15,911 nt of DNA. Source: Deinococcus seoulensis (lineage in GTDB: Bacteria; Deinococcota; Deinococci; Deinococcales; Deinococcaceae). How positions within the stretch are numbered: position 1 is the stretch's first letter; every line of letters begins with the position of its first letter. Positions 1 through 8,460 of the stretch are shown here, piece after piece. The stretch covers positions 1 through 15,911 of the forward strand of contig NZ_BMQM01000055.1 in the NCBI RefSeq assembly GCF_014648115.1. The letters run 5' to 3'. The notes under the pieces were generated by a model. It was not told where the DNA came from. It did not search any database and saw only the letters and a program-made list of their open reading frames with translations. Made by a program: the position numbers and the translations under genes.

Positions 1-295
1 TAAGCTCAGCATGCTGATAGTTTATCAGAGCACCCTCAGCTCCCTGGAATCCAGGAAGAGCCTTATTCTTATAAAGAATCATCTTTAAATCAGAACACAG
101 GCTCTACAAGCCCCGCACAGATGGCCTGTGGTGATCTGCGATAGGAAGTGAGGACCCTGCTTTCTCCATGCCCAGACAACAGCCCGGGGAATCGTAACGA
201 GCGGCTCGCCTTCCAGCGTTCAGCCGTGGAGTGCGGACATCCTGTGAAGCACTGCCGATGAGCTGCGAGGCACGTGGACGCCACCGAGGACGAGC
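1..295. other. Non-coding stretch with three small inverted repeats
   Basis: I see no convincing gene here. The first 90 bases are noticeably AT-richer than the rest of the window. They carry three short inverted repeats: 14-19 with 23-28, 43-47 with 51-55, and 65-70 with 74-79 (attctt/aagaat). None is followed by a T tract on either strand that would make a good intrinsic terminator. The area could be the downstream flank of a gene outside the window or the edge of a decayed mobile element. Confidence 0.35.
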
Positions 296-316
296 ATGAC
301 CTGCTCGTCCTCGGTG
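282..316. repeat. 15-bp perfect hairpin
   Basis: Bases 282-296 are the exact reverse complement of 302-316, separated by a 5-base loop (tgacc). The stem is GC-rich. There is no T run after the stem on the plus strand (it continues cttcccggg) or on the minus strand, so a classical terminator is unlikely. It could be a remnant of a mobile-element end, a structured repeat of the kind seen in Deinococcus intergenic regions, or a protein-binding palindrome. The arms and loop are directly visible; the role is unknown. Confidence 0.6.
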
Positions 317-751
317 CTTCCCGGGTACACCAGTGACGCGTTCACTGGCCTGTACGAGAAACTCAAAGCTGACGACCGTAACGAGTACCTCGCTGAGGGT
401 GGGTTCTGGGTGCCGGGCGAGGCCCGCTGAAAGACCCTGAGGGATCACGTACGCGAGGCGACCATCGGTAGTCTGATCGACCGGGCACCGGCAGCGTTGG
501 AGAAGCGGAACGCCAGCTGGCTCGTGGGGATGTTCCCGACCGGGCACGCCCGGCCCAGCCTCCCGCACTGCGTGATCGGTGGCCTGATCGAGGAGATCAT
601 CAAGTACAGCGCGGGCGGCACGGTCACGGACCAGACTGACCCGGAGCCGTCCGCCCTGAAGGGCGGACAGACCTGCTCGGGCAGGCGTGCCAGTGCATGC
701 CTAGGGATCTGTTCCACGTCACGCAGACGCGGGTTGATCGTCCTGACCTGA
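296..751 (+). pseudogene. Decayed unrecognised reading frame with in-frame stop
   Basis: An ATG at 296 opens a 44-codon frame that ends at a TGA (428-430). The same frame then stays open from 431 to a stop at 749-751. The parts with protein-like composition are residues such as GLYEKLKADDRNEYLAEGG before the stop and LIDRAPAALEKRN and IGGLIEEIIKYSAGG after it, which suggests one former gene interrupted by a nonsense mutation. I do not recognise the family. Past about 690 the frame turns Arg/Ser-rich and probably leaves the old coding region. No clear ribosome binding site precedes the ATG, and the start lies inside the hairpin at 282-316. It may never have been a gene, since high-GC DNA yields long chance frames. 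Confidence 0.3.
649..668. repeat. 20-bp near-complete palindrome
   Basis: Bases 649-657 (gtccgccct) are perfectly complementary to 660-668 (agggcggac), with only two bases between. This could be an operator-like palindrome or part of a mobile-element remnant. It lacks a T tract, so it is not a good terminator. Confidence 0.45.
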
Positions 752-1141
752 TCTGGGGGGAGCGCTGCGTGTCCCGGCGTGACGGTGAGCACCGCGCGTT
801 TCGCCCTGCGCAGGGTGCCCCACTTTCGCCGGCCAACAGGCCTCCCTGTGCGCCTGCTGATCATGCTCTGCCCAGCGTGTCCGCAGAGTGCAGCAACGTT
901 ATGACGACTGTGCCGGCAGGCAGGTCAACCGCACCCCTGCGTGGTTTCCCCCGGACTCTGGCCAATGGGCTCCTGCACTCTGTCAACGTCGTGTCAGTCA
1001 GGCAGGCCTGCGCCGGGGGCACATTGCATGTCTGCCTCGGCCGTCGCCTGGCCGCAATGTAGGCAGTGAAAGCGGCGCCCGTGGGATAGCTTGATCTCAA
1101 CCGGTCTTCTGTTTCGCCCGTTCGCCCCACCTGGAGTTCAC
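752..1141. other. Upstream region of hsdR without a recognisable gene
   Basis: About 390 bases with no frame I can defend. The open frames here are Arg/Pro/Ala-rich and look like chance frames in GC-rich DNA. The hsdR promoter is presumably in the last 100 bases. A TAGCTT at 1087-1092 could be a -10 element, but I see no good -35 at the right distance, so I do not call it. A GGAG at 1133-1136 is the likely ribosome binding site of hsdR. Confidence 0.4.
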
Positions 1142-4100
1142 ATGCTGAGCAGTCCGCCTTCCAATTTCGATGATCTGAGCGCAGTCGAGCCCCTGCTGGC
1201 TCAGCTGGGGGCGCTGGCGGAACGGTACGCCGCAGATGATCCCAACACGGCCCTGCTGAAACTCAGGCAGTACGGCGAACTACTCTCCCGGGTCGTCGCG
1301 GCCCGCTCGGGAACCCTGCAGGGAGAGGACGAATCCCAGCAGGCCCGCCTCGCCCGGCTGCAACGTGAAGGGGTGCTGCCGCGCGAGGTGTGGCAGTTGC
1401 TGACGGAACTGCGGCGCACCGGGAACGAGGCGAACCACGCCTTCACGGGCGAACACGATCAGGCGCTCAGTCACCTGCAGTTCGCGTGGATCGTCGGCGT
1501 GTGGCTCCTGCGGACCTTCCACGACCCGGCGTACGTGCGCGGCGAGTTCATTCCCCCGCAGCGGAGCGATGATGCCGGGCGCCTGCGTGCCCTGCTGGCC
1601 GGGGCGGAACAGGCCCGCGCCGAGGCGGAGGCGCGCCTGGCCGAGCAGCAGGCCACGGCGCCCGCCGACACGTCACGCATCGCCACGGCCGCCAGCCACG
1701 CGGCGTCCCACATCCAGCTGACCGAAGCGCAGACGCGGCAACTGATCGACGCCCAACTGCGCGCGGCCGGCTGGGAAGCGGACACCGTCCAACTCCGGTA
1801 CAGCCAGGGGACCCGACCCGTGAAGGGTCGCTTCCTGGCGATCGCGGAGTGGCCGACCGATCACGGCCCGGCGGACTACGCGCTGTTCGCCGGGCTGATA
1901 CCCATCGGCGTGGTGGAAGCCAAACGCAAGAACAAGGGCGTGATGAGCAGCCTCGAGCAGGCGGCCCGCTACAGCCGCGGGTTCCGGCTGCACGTGCCCG
2001 GCCTGGAACTGCCGGGCGGCCCGTGGGGAGAGGGGGAGAGCCCCTACCGCACACCGTTCCTGTACGCCACGAACGGCCGCCCCTACCTGGCGCAACTGAA
2101 AACCGAGAGCGGCATCTGGTTCCGGGACGCCCGGCGGCCAGTGAACCCCGCCCACGCCCTGCCCGGCTGGCACACCCCGGCAGAGCTGCTGGCCCTGCTG
2201 GAGCAGGACACGGCCGCCGCTGACGAGCGCCTGCGGACCGAACCGCTGGAGTACGACCTGGGCCTGCGGCCCTACCAGAAAGCCGCCATTCAGGCCGTCG
2301 AGGCGGGCGTGGCCTCCGGGCAGCGGGAACTGCTGCTGGCCATGGCGACCGGGACCGGCAAGACCAAGACCGCCATCGCCCTGATCTACCGCCTGCTGAA
2401 AGCCGGACGGTTCCGGCGCGTGCTGTTCCTTGTGGACCGCGAAACGCTCGGCGAGCAGGCCAGTAACGATTTCAGGACCACCCGCCTGGAAGGCACCCGC
2501 ACCTTCGCCGAGACGTTCGGCCTGACCGCCATGGGCGACGGCCCCATCGATGCGGACACCAGCGTGCACGTCACGACCGTGCAGGGCCTCGCGCGGCGCG
2601 TCACGGGCGACGCGCCCCCCTCGGTCGGCACGTACGACCTGATCGTAGTCGACGAGGCGCACCGCGGGTACACGCTGGACAGGGAACTCGCGGACGCGGA
2701 ACTGGGCTGGCGCAGCGAAACGGAGTACGTCAGCCGGTACCGGCAGGTGCTCGAACACTTCGACGCGGTGAAGGTCGCCCTGACGGCCACGCCCGCCCTG
2801 CACACCACCCAGATCTTCGGGAAGCCCGTCTTCACGTACACCTACCGTCAGGCCGTGCTGGACGGCGTGCTGATCGACCATGAGCCGCCCATCCTGATCG
2901 AGACGGAACTGGCCATGACCGGCATTCAGTTCAAGCAGGGAGAGCAGATTCCCACCTACACGCCCGGTGATGACGGCGTCGTGCTGTACGAAGCGCCTGA
3001 CGACGTGGGACTGGACATCGAGGACTTCAACCGGCGCGTGATCGCCAGGGGCTTCAACCGGGCGGTGTGCACGCACCTGGCCGAGCACCTGAATCCGTTC
3101 GGGCCGGACAAGACGCTGGTGTTCTGCGTGAACGACCGGCACGCCGACGAGGTCGTGGACCTCTTGAAAGAAGCCTTCCGGGTGAAGTACGGCGAGCTGG
3201 ACGACGGCGCCGTCGTGAAGATCACGGGCGCCAGCGATCAACCGCTGCAACTCACCCGCCGCTACCGCAACGAGCGCATGCCCGCCATTGCCGTGACCGT
3301 CGACCTGCTCACCACGGGCGTCGACGTGCCTGCCATCAGCACCCTGGTGTTCCTGCGCCGCGTGAGCAGCCGCATCCTGTTCGAGCAGATGCTGGGCCGC
3401 GCCACCCGCCGCTGCGACGACATCGGCAAGACCGTGTTCCGCATCTACGACGCCGTGCGCGCCTACGAAGCCATTCAGGACTTCATCACCATGCCGCCGG
3501 TCGTGCAGCAACCCCGGCGCAGCTTCGTCACGCTGGGCAGCGACATGCAGGCCGCGCCCACCCCCGACGCCCGCGCCCTGATCCGCGACGAACTGATCGT
3601 GAAACTCCGGCGTGTCGAGAACCGCCTGACCGACGCGGCCAGGGACACCTTCGAAGGTGAAACCGGCCTGACCCCCGGCGCCTTCGTTCACGCGCTGCGC
3701 CGCGCCACGCCGGATGAGGCGGCCGCCCTGGTCACGCGGCACGCGCCCCTCCTGGCACTCCTCGACACCGGCCGCACCACGGGCGGGCAGCCCATCTACA
3801 TCAGCGAGCACCCGGACCGGGTGATGTACGTCGGGCAGGAATTCCCCGGCGGACGCCGCGCCGAGGATTACCTGACGGCGTTCGAATCGCTCGTGCGCGG
3901 CGGCAGTGACACCCTGCCTGCCCTGAGTACCGTCCTGACCCGCCCGGCGGACCTGACCCGCGCTGACCTCCTGAGCATCCGGCGACAACTGGACGACCAG
4001 GGTTTCAGTGAAGTCAACCTGCAACGCGCGTACGCCAGCGTCAGGCAGGTGGACGCGGCCGCCAGCATCATCGGTTTCATCCGCGCGGCCGCGCTGAACG

Positions 4101-4375
4101 AGGCCCCCACGCCGTTTGACGCCCGCGTGGACGCGGCCCTGGCCAGGGTGCTCGGCTCGGGCAGCTGGACGCCACCGCAACGCAGGTGGCTCCAGCGGCT
4201 CGCGTCGCAACTCAAGGCGAACGGGTACCTGGACCGGGACCTGCTCGACCAGCCGACCAGTCCCGTCCGGAAGGAACTGGGCGGGTTCGACCGCCTGAGT
4301 ACCAGCATCTTCGGCGGCAAGCTTCAGGGTGTTGTGAACGACCTTCAGGCGCAGGTGTGGGCCGCGCAGGCCTAG
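1142..4375 (+). CDS. hsdR: Type I restriction enzyme, R subunit (HsdR, EcoKI-like)
   Basis: The 1077-residue product is the motor and nuclease subunit of a type I restriction-modification complex. It translocates DNA with ATP and cleaves when the HsdM-HsdS core meets unmodified sites. In order: a helical DUF4145-like N-terminus (residues about 6-130), a coiled-coil Ala/Glu-rich linker, a PD-(D/E)XK nuclease (D245, E259, K261 in VVEAKRK), then SF2 helicase motifs: Walker A ATGTGKT (402-408), DEAH (504-507), TAT (548-550) and QMLGRATR (749-756). An EcoEI_R_C-type helical C-terminus follows. It resembles E. coli EcoKI HsdR along its whole length (for example SGIWFRDAR, LLAMATGTGKTKTAIA and DHFDAVKVALTATPALHT), which places it in type IA. 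The ATG at 1142 is preferred to the upstream TTG at 1091 because GGAG lies 5 bases before it. All catalytic motifs appear intact. Confidence 0.97.
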   Translation: MLSSPPSNFDDLSAVEPLLAQLGALAERYAADDPNTALLKLRQYGELLSRVVAARSGTLQGEDESQQARLARLQREGVLPREVWQLLTELRRTGNEANHAFTGEHDQALSHLQFAWIVGVWLLRTFHDPAYVRGEFIPPQRSDDAGRLRALLAGAEQARAEAEARLAEQQATAPADTSRIATAASHAASHIQLTEAQTRQLIDAQLRAAGWEADTVQLRYSQGTRPVKGRFLAIAEWPTDHGPADYALFAGLIPIGVVEAKRKNKGVMSSLEQAARYSRGFRLHVPGLELPGGPWGEGESPYRTPFLYATNGRPYLAQLKTESGIWFRDARRPVNPAHALPGWHTPAELLALLEQDTAAADERLRTEPLEYDLGLRPYQKAAIQAVEAGVASGQRELLLAMATGTGKTKTAIALIYRLLKAGRFRRVLFLVDRETLGEQASNDFRTTRLEGTRTFAETFGLTAMGDGPIDADTSVHVTTVQGLARRVTGDAPPSVGTYDLIVVDEAHRGYTLDRELADAELGWRSETEYVSRYRQVLEHFDAVKVALTATPALHTTQIFGKPVFTYTYRQAVLDGVLIDHEPPILIETELAMTGIQFKQGEQIPTYTPGDDGVVLYEAPDDVGLDIEDFNRRVIARGFNRAVCTHLAEHLNPFGPDKTLVFCVNDRHADEVVDLLKEAFRVKYGELDDGAVVKITGASDQPLQLTRRYRNERMPAIAVTVDLLTTGVDVPAISTLVFLRRVSSRILFEQMLGRATRRCDDIGKTVFRIYDAVRAYEAIQDFITMPPVVQQPRRSFVTLGSDMQAAPTPDARALIRDELIVKLRRVENRLTDAARDTFEGETGLTPGAFVHALRRATPDEAAALVTRHAPLLALLDTGRTTGGQPIYISEHPDRVMYVGQEFPGGRRAEDYLTAFESLVRGGSDTLPALSTVLTRPADLTRADLLSIRRQLDDQGFSEVNLQRAYASVRQVDAAASIIGFIRAAALNEAPTPFDARVDAALARVLGSGSWTPPQRRWLQRLASQLKANGYLDRDLLDQPTSPVRKELGGFDRLSTSIFGGKLQGVVNDLQAQVWAAQA

Positions 4376-4410
4376 CAGCACCTGAGGCAGCGTGCCGGGC
4401 TCACGGTGCC

Positions 4411-4416
4411 TATGCT
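4411..4416 (+). promoter_or_regulatory. Possible leaderless -10 element (TATGCT)
   Basis: TATGCT matches the TANNNT -10 pattern and ends 6 bases before the ATG at 4423, with no Shine-Dalgarno sequence between. This spacing is typical of the leaderless transcripts known in Deinococcus. I see no convincing -35. It would mean the secreted-protein gene has its own promoter and is not simply read through from hsdR. Confidence 0.35.
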
Positions 4417-4422
4417 GACGGC

Positions 4423-5160
4423 ATGCGCCGCGCACTGCTGACCCTGACGCTCCTGACCGCCGGACATGCCCTTGCCCAGGAACGGGTGCTGTACGATTCC
4501 CGCCTGCCGTTCCCCGAGCCCCGCCTGACGGAAAGCGAACGGGGCCGCGTGCAGTACCTGGCCGGACAGGCCCTCGCCCAGGACGCGTGGGGCGCGGGGA
4601 ACGCCGAGTACTGCATGAACGACTTCAGGATCGAGGGCGCCTCTCCCGGATCGTTCACGGTGAAAGGCCGGGCGCAGATGGCCTACCTGTACACCCAGTG
4701 CTACCAGCGCCCCGGTAACCTGCAGGGGCTTGTGATCCTGGAGGGTCTGAACGTCGCCGCGCACTACGTGTTCGTCGACCACTACTCGTCCATGTACGCC
4801 GTGAAGGACATCAACCGCAACGGCTTCACGGAACTCGCGCTGGACGGCGGATTCACCGGGCAGGGCTACACCGAGGGGTGGCTGGACATCGCGGAACTCG
4901 GCCCGGTCCGCCGGATGCTGGGCCAGCTGAACTACGAGCGCCTGCCGCAGCCGTACCAGGACAACTGCGGCGCCGTGGAGTCCGGTGGCCGCTGGACGAG
5001 CGCCCTGATCCGCGTCACACCCGGCCCCACCCCCCGGTACACCTGGCAGGAACTGACCGGCAACTGTGAAAACCAACGGGTCGCCACGAAGATCGGGCCG
5101 GTCAAACCCCTGAAACTGACGCCCGCCCCCACAGGATGGGACAAAGGCCCACTGAAATAA
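4423..5160 (+). CDS. Secreted hypothetical protein
   Basis: A 245-residue protein that begins with a clear Sec signal peptide: MRR, a hydrophobic stretch LLTLTLLTAG, then HALA|Q as a likely signal peptidase I site near residue 19. The mature part has four cysteines (in the contexts EYCMN, TQCYQ, DNCGA and GNCEN), enough for two disulfides and consistent with an extracytoplasmic location. I do not recognise the family. It starts 47 bases after hsdR and is followed by a gene on the opposite strand. A secreted protein has no obvious part in a cytoplasmic restriction complex, so it is probably a chance neighbour or cargo of the locus. The start is supported by the signal peptide and by the -10-like TATGCT 6 bases upstream. 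Confidence 0.8.
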   Translation: MRRALLTLTLLTAGHALAQERVLYDSRLPFPEPRLTESERGRVQYLAGQALAQDAWGAGNAEYCMNDFRIEGASPGSFTVKGRAQMAYLYTQCYQRPGNLQGLVILEGLNVAAHYVFVDHYSSMYAVKDINRNGFTELALDGGFTGQGYTEGWLDIAELGPVRRMLGQLNYERLPQPYQDNCGAVESGGRWTSALIRVTPGPTPRYTWQELTGNCENQRVATKIGPVKPLKLTPAPTGWDKGPLK

Positions 5161-5210
5161 CAGCGCCCTACCGAACAGTAACAGTAAAGACCGAACAGGT
5201 ATACGACTGG

Positions 5211-5873
5211 TCAGCCCAGCCCTTCCAGGAAGAAGACCATGTCGAGCAGTTTCGCCTGCGGGTACCGCCGACCCGTGAATGCCCCGGTCAGGAAGTCGCG
5301 GGTGTAGACCGGCCGCGCCAGTGCTCCGGCGTGCCGCGCGTGGAAGTCCCGCAGGTCCGACACGGCCCGCGCCGACAGGGCACGCAGCCCGGACCCCGCG
5401 CAGAAGTTCGTGTCGAACGCCGGAACGTTCCCGAACACCCCCAGCATCACCTTCGTGGACAGCGTCTGCGTCGCCTTCCGCGTGCCGCCCAGCGCCCGGC
5501 GGATCTGCTCCTCCAGCGCCAGGAGCCGCGCCCCGGCCTCCGGGGTGTAGTCCGGCACGTCCAGCGCCCACAGGTCATCCGGCGTGGCGGCGATCACGTC
5601 CAGCACCGGCACGAGGTGGCGCAGACTGCGCTGCAACAACTCCGACGAGCCGCGCATCATGCCCCAGCTGGCCAGGTAGAAGCCCAGGTGCAGGCAACCC
5701 AGTTCCAGGACCTCCGGGGACGCCAGCCGCGCCGCCTCGCCCCGCTCCCGGAACGCCTGGAAGTGATTGAAGCAGTAATCGAACGACGACACCCGGTCCC
5801 GCTCCGCAGGCACCGGCACCTGAAAGTAAGCCTCCAGGTGCGCCCGAATCTGGTCGTCTGTCAGGTCACGCAT
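5211..5873 (-). CDS. Conserved-looking hypothetical protein inside the R-M locus
   Basis: A 220-residue soluble protein with no signal peptide or membrane segment. It runs against the R-M genes, between the secreted-protein gene and hsdM. The sequence is protein-like throughout: an acidic and aromatic N-terminus (DLTDDQIRAHLEAYFQV), a central helical part (LELGCLHLGFYLASWGMMRG), a Gly/Phe-rich stretch (KVMLGVFGNVPAFDTNF), and the end AKLLDMVFFLEGLG. I cannot assign a function. The ATG at 5873 is chosen over one at 5954 because, read on the minus strand, TACGCT (5879-5884) lies 5 bases upstream and fits a leaderless -10. It is divergent from hsdM with 95 bases between starts, so the two could share a control region. 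Confidence 0.75.
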   Translation of the reverse strand: MRDLTDDQIRAHLEAYFQVPVPAERDRVSSFDYCFNHFQAFRERGEAARLASPEVLELGCLHLGFYLASWGMMRGSSELLQRSLRHLVPVLDVIAATPDDLWALDVPDYTPEAGARLLALEEQIRRALGGTRKATQTLSTKVMLGVFGNVPAFDTNFCAGSGLRALSARAVSDLRDFHARHAGALARPVYTRDFLTGAFTGRRYPQAKLLDMVFFLEGLG

Positions 5874-5878
5874 GATCC

Positions 5879-5884
5879 AGCGTA
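5879..5884 (-). promoter_or_regulatory. Possible leaderless -10 element (TACGCT)
   Basis: On the minus strand TACGCT (TANNNT pattern) ends 5 bases before the ATG at 5873. It supports that start and suggests a leaderless transcript. The -35 is not obvious. Confidence 0.35.
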
Positions 5885-5968
5885 GCCCCTCACGCCAGCC
5901 TGCGCGCCTGCATCTGCCGCAGGTCATCATCCGCGCGGCCTCTGCGTGCGGCACAATCGGGGGTATTC

Positions 5969-7462
5969 ATGACCCGAACTGTCGACATCGTCCAGAAACT
6001 CTGGAACCTCTGCAATGACCTGCGTGACGACGGCGTCACGTTCCACCAGTACGTCACCGAGCTGACCTACCTGCTGTTCCTGAAGATGGCCAAGGAGACC
6101 GGGCAGGAAGAAGGCCGGGACGGCGGCATCAACATCCCCCTCCAGAACCGCTGGGACACCCTGAAGGCCGCCTCTGCGCCCGACCGGCTGGACCACTACC
6201 GGCAGACGCTGCTGGACCTCGGCAAGAGCCCCGCGCCCCTCGTGCGGATGATCTACGCCGACGCCAGTTCTTTCATCCGCAAACCCGCCACCCTGAGCAA
6301 GCTCGTGACGGACATCGACGCGCTCGACTGGTACTCCGCGAAGGAGGAAGGGCTGGGCGACCTGTACGAAGGGCTGCTCGCCAAGAACGCCAACGAGAAG
6401 AAGAGCGGCGCCGGCCAGTACTTCACGCCCCGCCCGCTGATCGACAGCATCGTCGCCGTCATGCAGCCCACCAGCGACGACATCATCCAGGACCCCGCCG
6501 CGGGCACCGGCGGCTTCCTGATCGCCGCGCACCACCACATCACCACCCACGAAGACGAATACTCCTGGCCCGAAACGAAACAACGGGCGTACTACGAGAA
6601 CGCCTTCCACGGCATGGAACTCGTCCCGGACACGCAACGCCTCGCGCTGATGAACCTCATGCTGCACGGCCTCGCCAACGACCCCGAACGCAGCGGCATC
6701 CGCCTGGGCGACACCCTGAGCAGCGACCACCAGAAACTCCCCAAAGCCACCCTAATCCTGAGTAACCCCCCGTTCGGCACGAAGAAAGGCGGCGGCACCC
6801 CCACCCGCGACGACCTCACCTACGTCACCAGCAACAAACAATTCGCGTTCCTGCAACACATCTACCGCGCCCTGAAAACCCACGGCCGCGCCGCCGTCAT
6901 CCTCCCAGACAACGTCCTGTTCGAAAGCGGCATCGGCAAACAGATCCGCGCCGACCTGATGGACAAATGCACCCTGCACACCATCCTGCGCCTCCCCACC
7001 GGGATCTTCTACGCGCAGGGCGTCAAAACCAACGTCCTGTTCTTCACACGCGGCACCAGCGACAAAGGCAACACCAAAGAAGTCTGGGTGTACGACCTGC
7101 GCGCCAACATGCCCCACTTCGGCAAACGCACCCCCTTCACCCGCGAGTACTTCACCGAATTCGAAACCGCCTACGGCCCCGACCCCTACGGCGGCCCCGA
7201 CGCCCTGGCCGCCCGAGTGGACACCGGCCCCGAAGGACGCTTCCGCCGCTTCACCCGCGAACAGATCGCCGAACGCGGCGACAGCCTGGACATCAGCTGG
7301 CTGAAAGACGACAGCGCCGACCAGGGCGACCTGCCCGAACCCGCCCAGCTGGCCGAGGAAGCCCTGACGGAACTCGCCGGCGCGATGGAAGAACTCCGCG
7401 CCATCCTCCTCGAACTGGGCGAGGACCAGCAGGCCCTCGAAGAAGCCGGAGTGCTCAGTTGA
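5969..7462 (+). CDS. hsdM: Type I DNA methyltransferase, M subunit (HsdM)
   Basis: A 497-residue N6-adenine methyltransferase subunit. Two HsdM with one HsdS modify the recognition site using S-adenosylmethionine. The N-terminal HsdM_N helical domain (residues about 3-150, including FHQYVTELTYLLFLKMAKE) precedes the catalytic domain, which has the SAM-binding motif DPAAGTGGF (175-183) and the catalytic NPPF (266-269). A GGGGG just upstream (near 5959-5963) may act as the ribosome binding site, and CACAAT (5952-5957) is a weak -10 candidate. The last residues, ELGEDQQALEEAGVLS, reappear almost unchanged just before hsdS (8489-8539). The stop codon overlaps the TTG start of the next gene, so the two are translationally coupled. 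It looks functional. Confidence 0.97.
   Translation: MTRTVDIVQKLWNLCNDLRDDGVTFHQYVTELTYLLFLKMAKETGQEEGRDGGINIPLQNRWDTLKAASAPDRLDHYRQTLLDLGKSPAPLVRMIYADASSFIRKPATLSKLVTDIDALDWYSAKEEGLGDLYEGLLAKNANEKKSGAGQYFTPRPLIDSIVAVMQPTSDDIIQDPAAGTGGFLIAAHHHITTHEDEYSWPETKQRAYYENAFHGMELVPDTQRLALMNLMLHGLANDPERSGIRLGDTLSSDHQKLPKATLILSNPPFGTKKGGGTPTRDDLTYVTSNKQFAFLQHIYRALKTHGRAAVILPDNVLFESGIGKQIRADLMDKCTLHTILRLPTGIFYAQGVKTNVLFFTRGTSDKGNTKEVWVYDLRANMPHFGKRTPFTREYFTEFETAYGPDPYGGPDALAARVDTGPEGRFRRFTREQIAERGDSLDISWLKDDSADQGDLPEPAQLAEEALTELAGAMEELRAILLELGEDQQALEEAGVLS
7412..7462 (+). repeat. hsdM 3' end, copy 1 of a diverged repeat
   Basis: The last 16 codons and stop of hsdM. A second copy lies at 8489-8539. I count 37 of 51 identical bases and 13 of 16 identical residues. 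Differences fall mostly at third codon positions, so this is a diverged protein-coding copy and not a recent duplication. Confidence 0.85.
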
Positions 7463-8460
7463 ACGACACCCCACCCGACTTCACGCCCATCCTGACCCTG
7501 ATCCGCGACGCCCAGGGCCGCGCCCTGCAACGCGTCAACCGCGAACTGATCGACCTGTACTGGCAGATCGGCGCGTACCTGCACGCCCGCATCCAGGCGG
7601 ACGGCTGGGGACGCGGCACCGTCCGGCAACTCGCCGACTGGCTCGCCCAGGAACACCCGCAGGCACGCGGGTTCTCCGCATCGAACCTGTGGCGCATGGG
7701 GCAGTTCTACGACACCTACCGGGGCAACCCAAAACTCGCAACACTGTTGCGAGAACTGGGCTGGTCCCACCACATGACCATCATCGGCCGCGCGCAGAGC
7801 GAACAGGAACGCGAATTCTACCTTCAGGCCGCCACGCAGGGCCACTGGACCCACCGGGAACTCCTGCGCCAGCTGGAAGGCGGCCTCTACCAACGCACCC
7901 TGACCAACCCCGCCCAGCTGAGCCCCGCCCTGCACCAGCAGCACCCCACCGCCCCGCCCCTGTTCCGGGACAGTTACCTGCTGGACTTCCTGAACCTCCC
8001 GCCCGCCCACAGCGAACACGACCTGCGGCGCGGCCTGGTCACGCACCTGAAACACTTCCTGATGGAACTCGGCCCGGACTTCACGTTCATCGCCGAGGAG
8101 TACCGCGTGCAGGTCGGCACGCAGGACTTCTTCATCGACCTGCTGCTGTACCACCGGGGCCTTCAGGCGCTGGTGGCGTTCGAACTGAAAATCACGCACT
8201 TCACGCCCGCCATGCTGGGCCAACTGGACTTCTACCTGGAAGCCCTGGACCGCGACCACCGCAAACCGCACGAGAACCCCAGCATCGGCGTGCTGCTGTG
8301 CCGCAGCGCCGACGAGCAGGTCGTCGAGTACGCCCTGGCCCGCAGCGCCAGCCCCGCCCTGGTCGCCCGGTACCTGACCGCCCTGCCCGACAAGGCCCTG
8401 CTGCAAGCCAAACTGAACGAGTTCTACACCCTGGAAGAAGGAATGAAAGATGACGAGTGA
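7459..8460 (+). CDS. DUF1016 / YhcG-type PD-(D/E)XK nuclease protein
   Basis: A 333-residue protein with the two-part layout of the DUF1016 (YhcG) family. The N-terminal winged-helix-like domain (about 10-170) contains the family's LYWQIGAYLHARI and GFSASNLWRMGQFY segments. The C-terminal PD-(D/E)XK nuclease domain (about 180-325) has D227 and E242-L243-K244 and the late motif CRSADEQVVEYAL. The start is TTG at 7459, inside the hsdM stop (TTGA), with GGAG 7 bases upstream. In the family such proteins are often found in type I R-M loci, where their role is unsettled; by inference it might modulate or add to DNA cleavage. Here it sits between hsdM and hsdS, flanked by two copies of the hsdM tail, which suggests it was inserted. 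Confidence 0.9.
   Translation: MNDTPPDFTPILTLIRDAQGRALQRVNRELIDLYWQIGAYLHARIQADGWGRGTVRQLADWLAQEHPQARGFSASNLWRMGQFYDTYRGNPKLATLLRELGWSHHMTIIGRAQSEQEREFYLQAATQGHWTHRELLRQLEGGLYQRTLTNPAQLSPALHQQHPTAPPLFRDSYLLDFLNLPPAHSEHDLRRGLVTHLKHFLMELGPDFTFIAEEYRVQVGTQDFFIDLLLYHRGLQALVAFELKITHFTPAMLGQLDFYLEALDRDHRKPHENPSIGVLLCRSADEQVVEYALARSASPALVARYLTALPDKALLQAKLNEFYTLEEGMKDDE

Noticed and set aside
649..668. Palindrome as an intrinsic terminator
   Set aside because: The loop is only two bases and no T tract follows on either strand.
1091..1141. TTG 1091 as the hsdR start
   Set aside because: No ribosome binding site, whereas ATG 1142 has GGAG at good spacing and gives an N-terminus like EcoKI HsdR.
1673..4435. 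920-codon open frame on the minus strand opposite hsdR
   Set aside because: It is antisense to a gene with full EcoKI-like HsdR motifs; its Val/Gly/Arg-rich composition is the usual mirror of GC-rich coding DNA.
5874..5954. N-terminal extension of the minus-strand hypothetical protein
   Set aside because: The extra residues are Arg/Cys-rich and would place the -10-like TACGCT inside the gene. ATG 5873 fits better.
6967..7458. Extension of the DUF1016 protein upstream of 7459
   Set aside because: The frame runs inside hsdM and is Arg/Pro/His-rich; family similarity begins only after the TTG at 7459.
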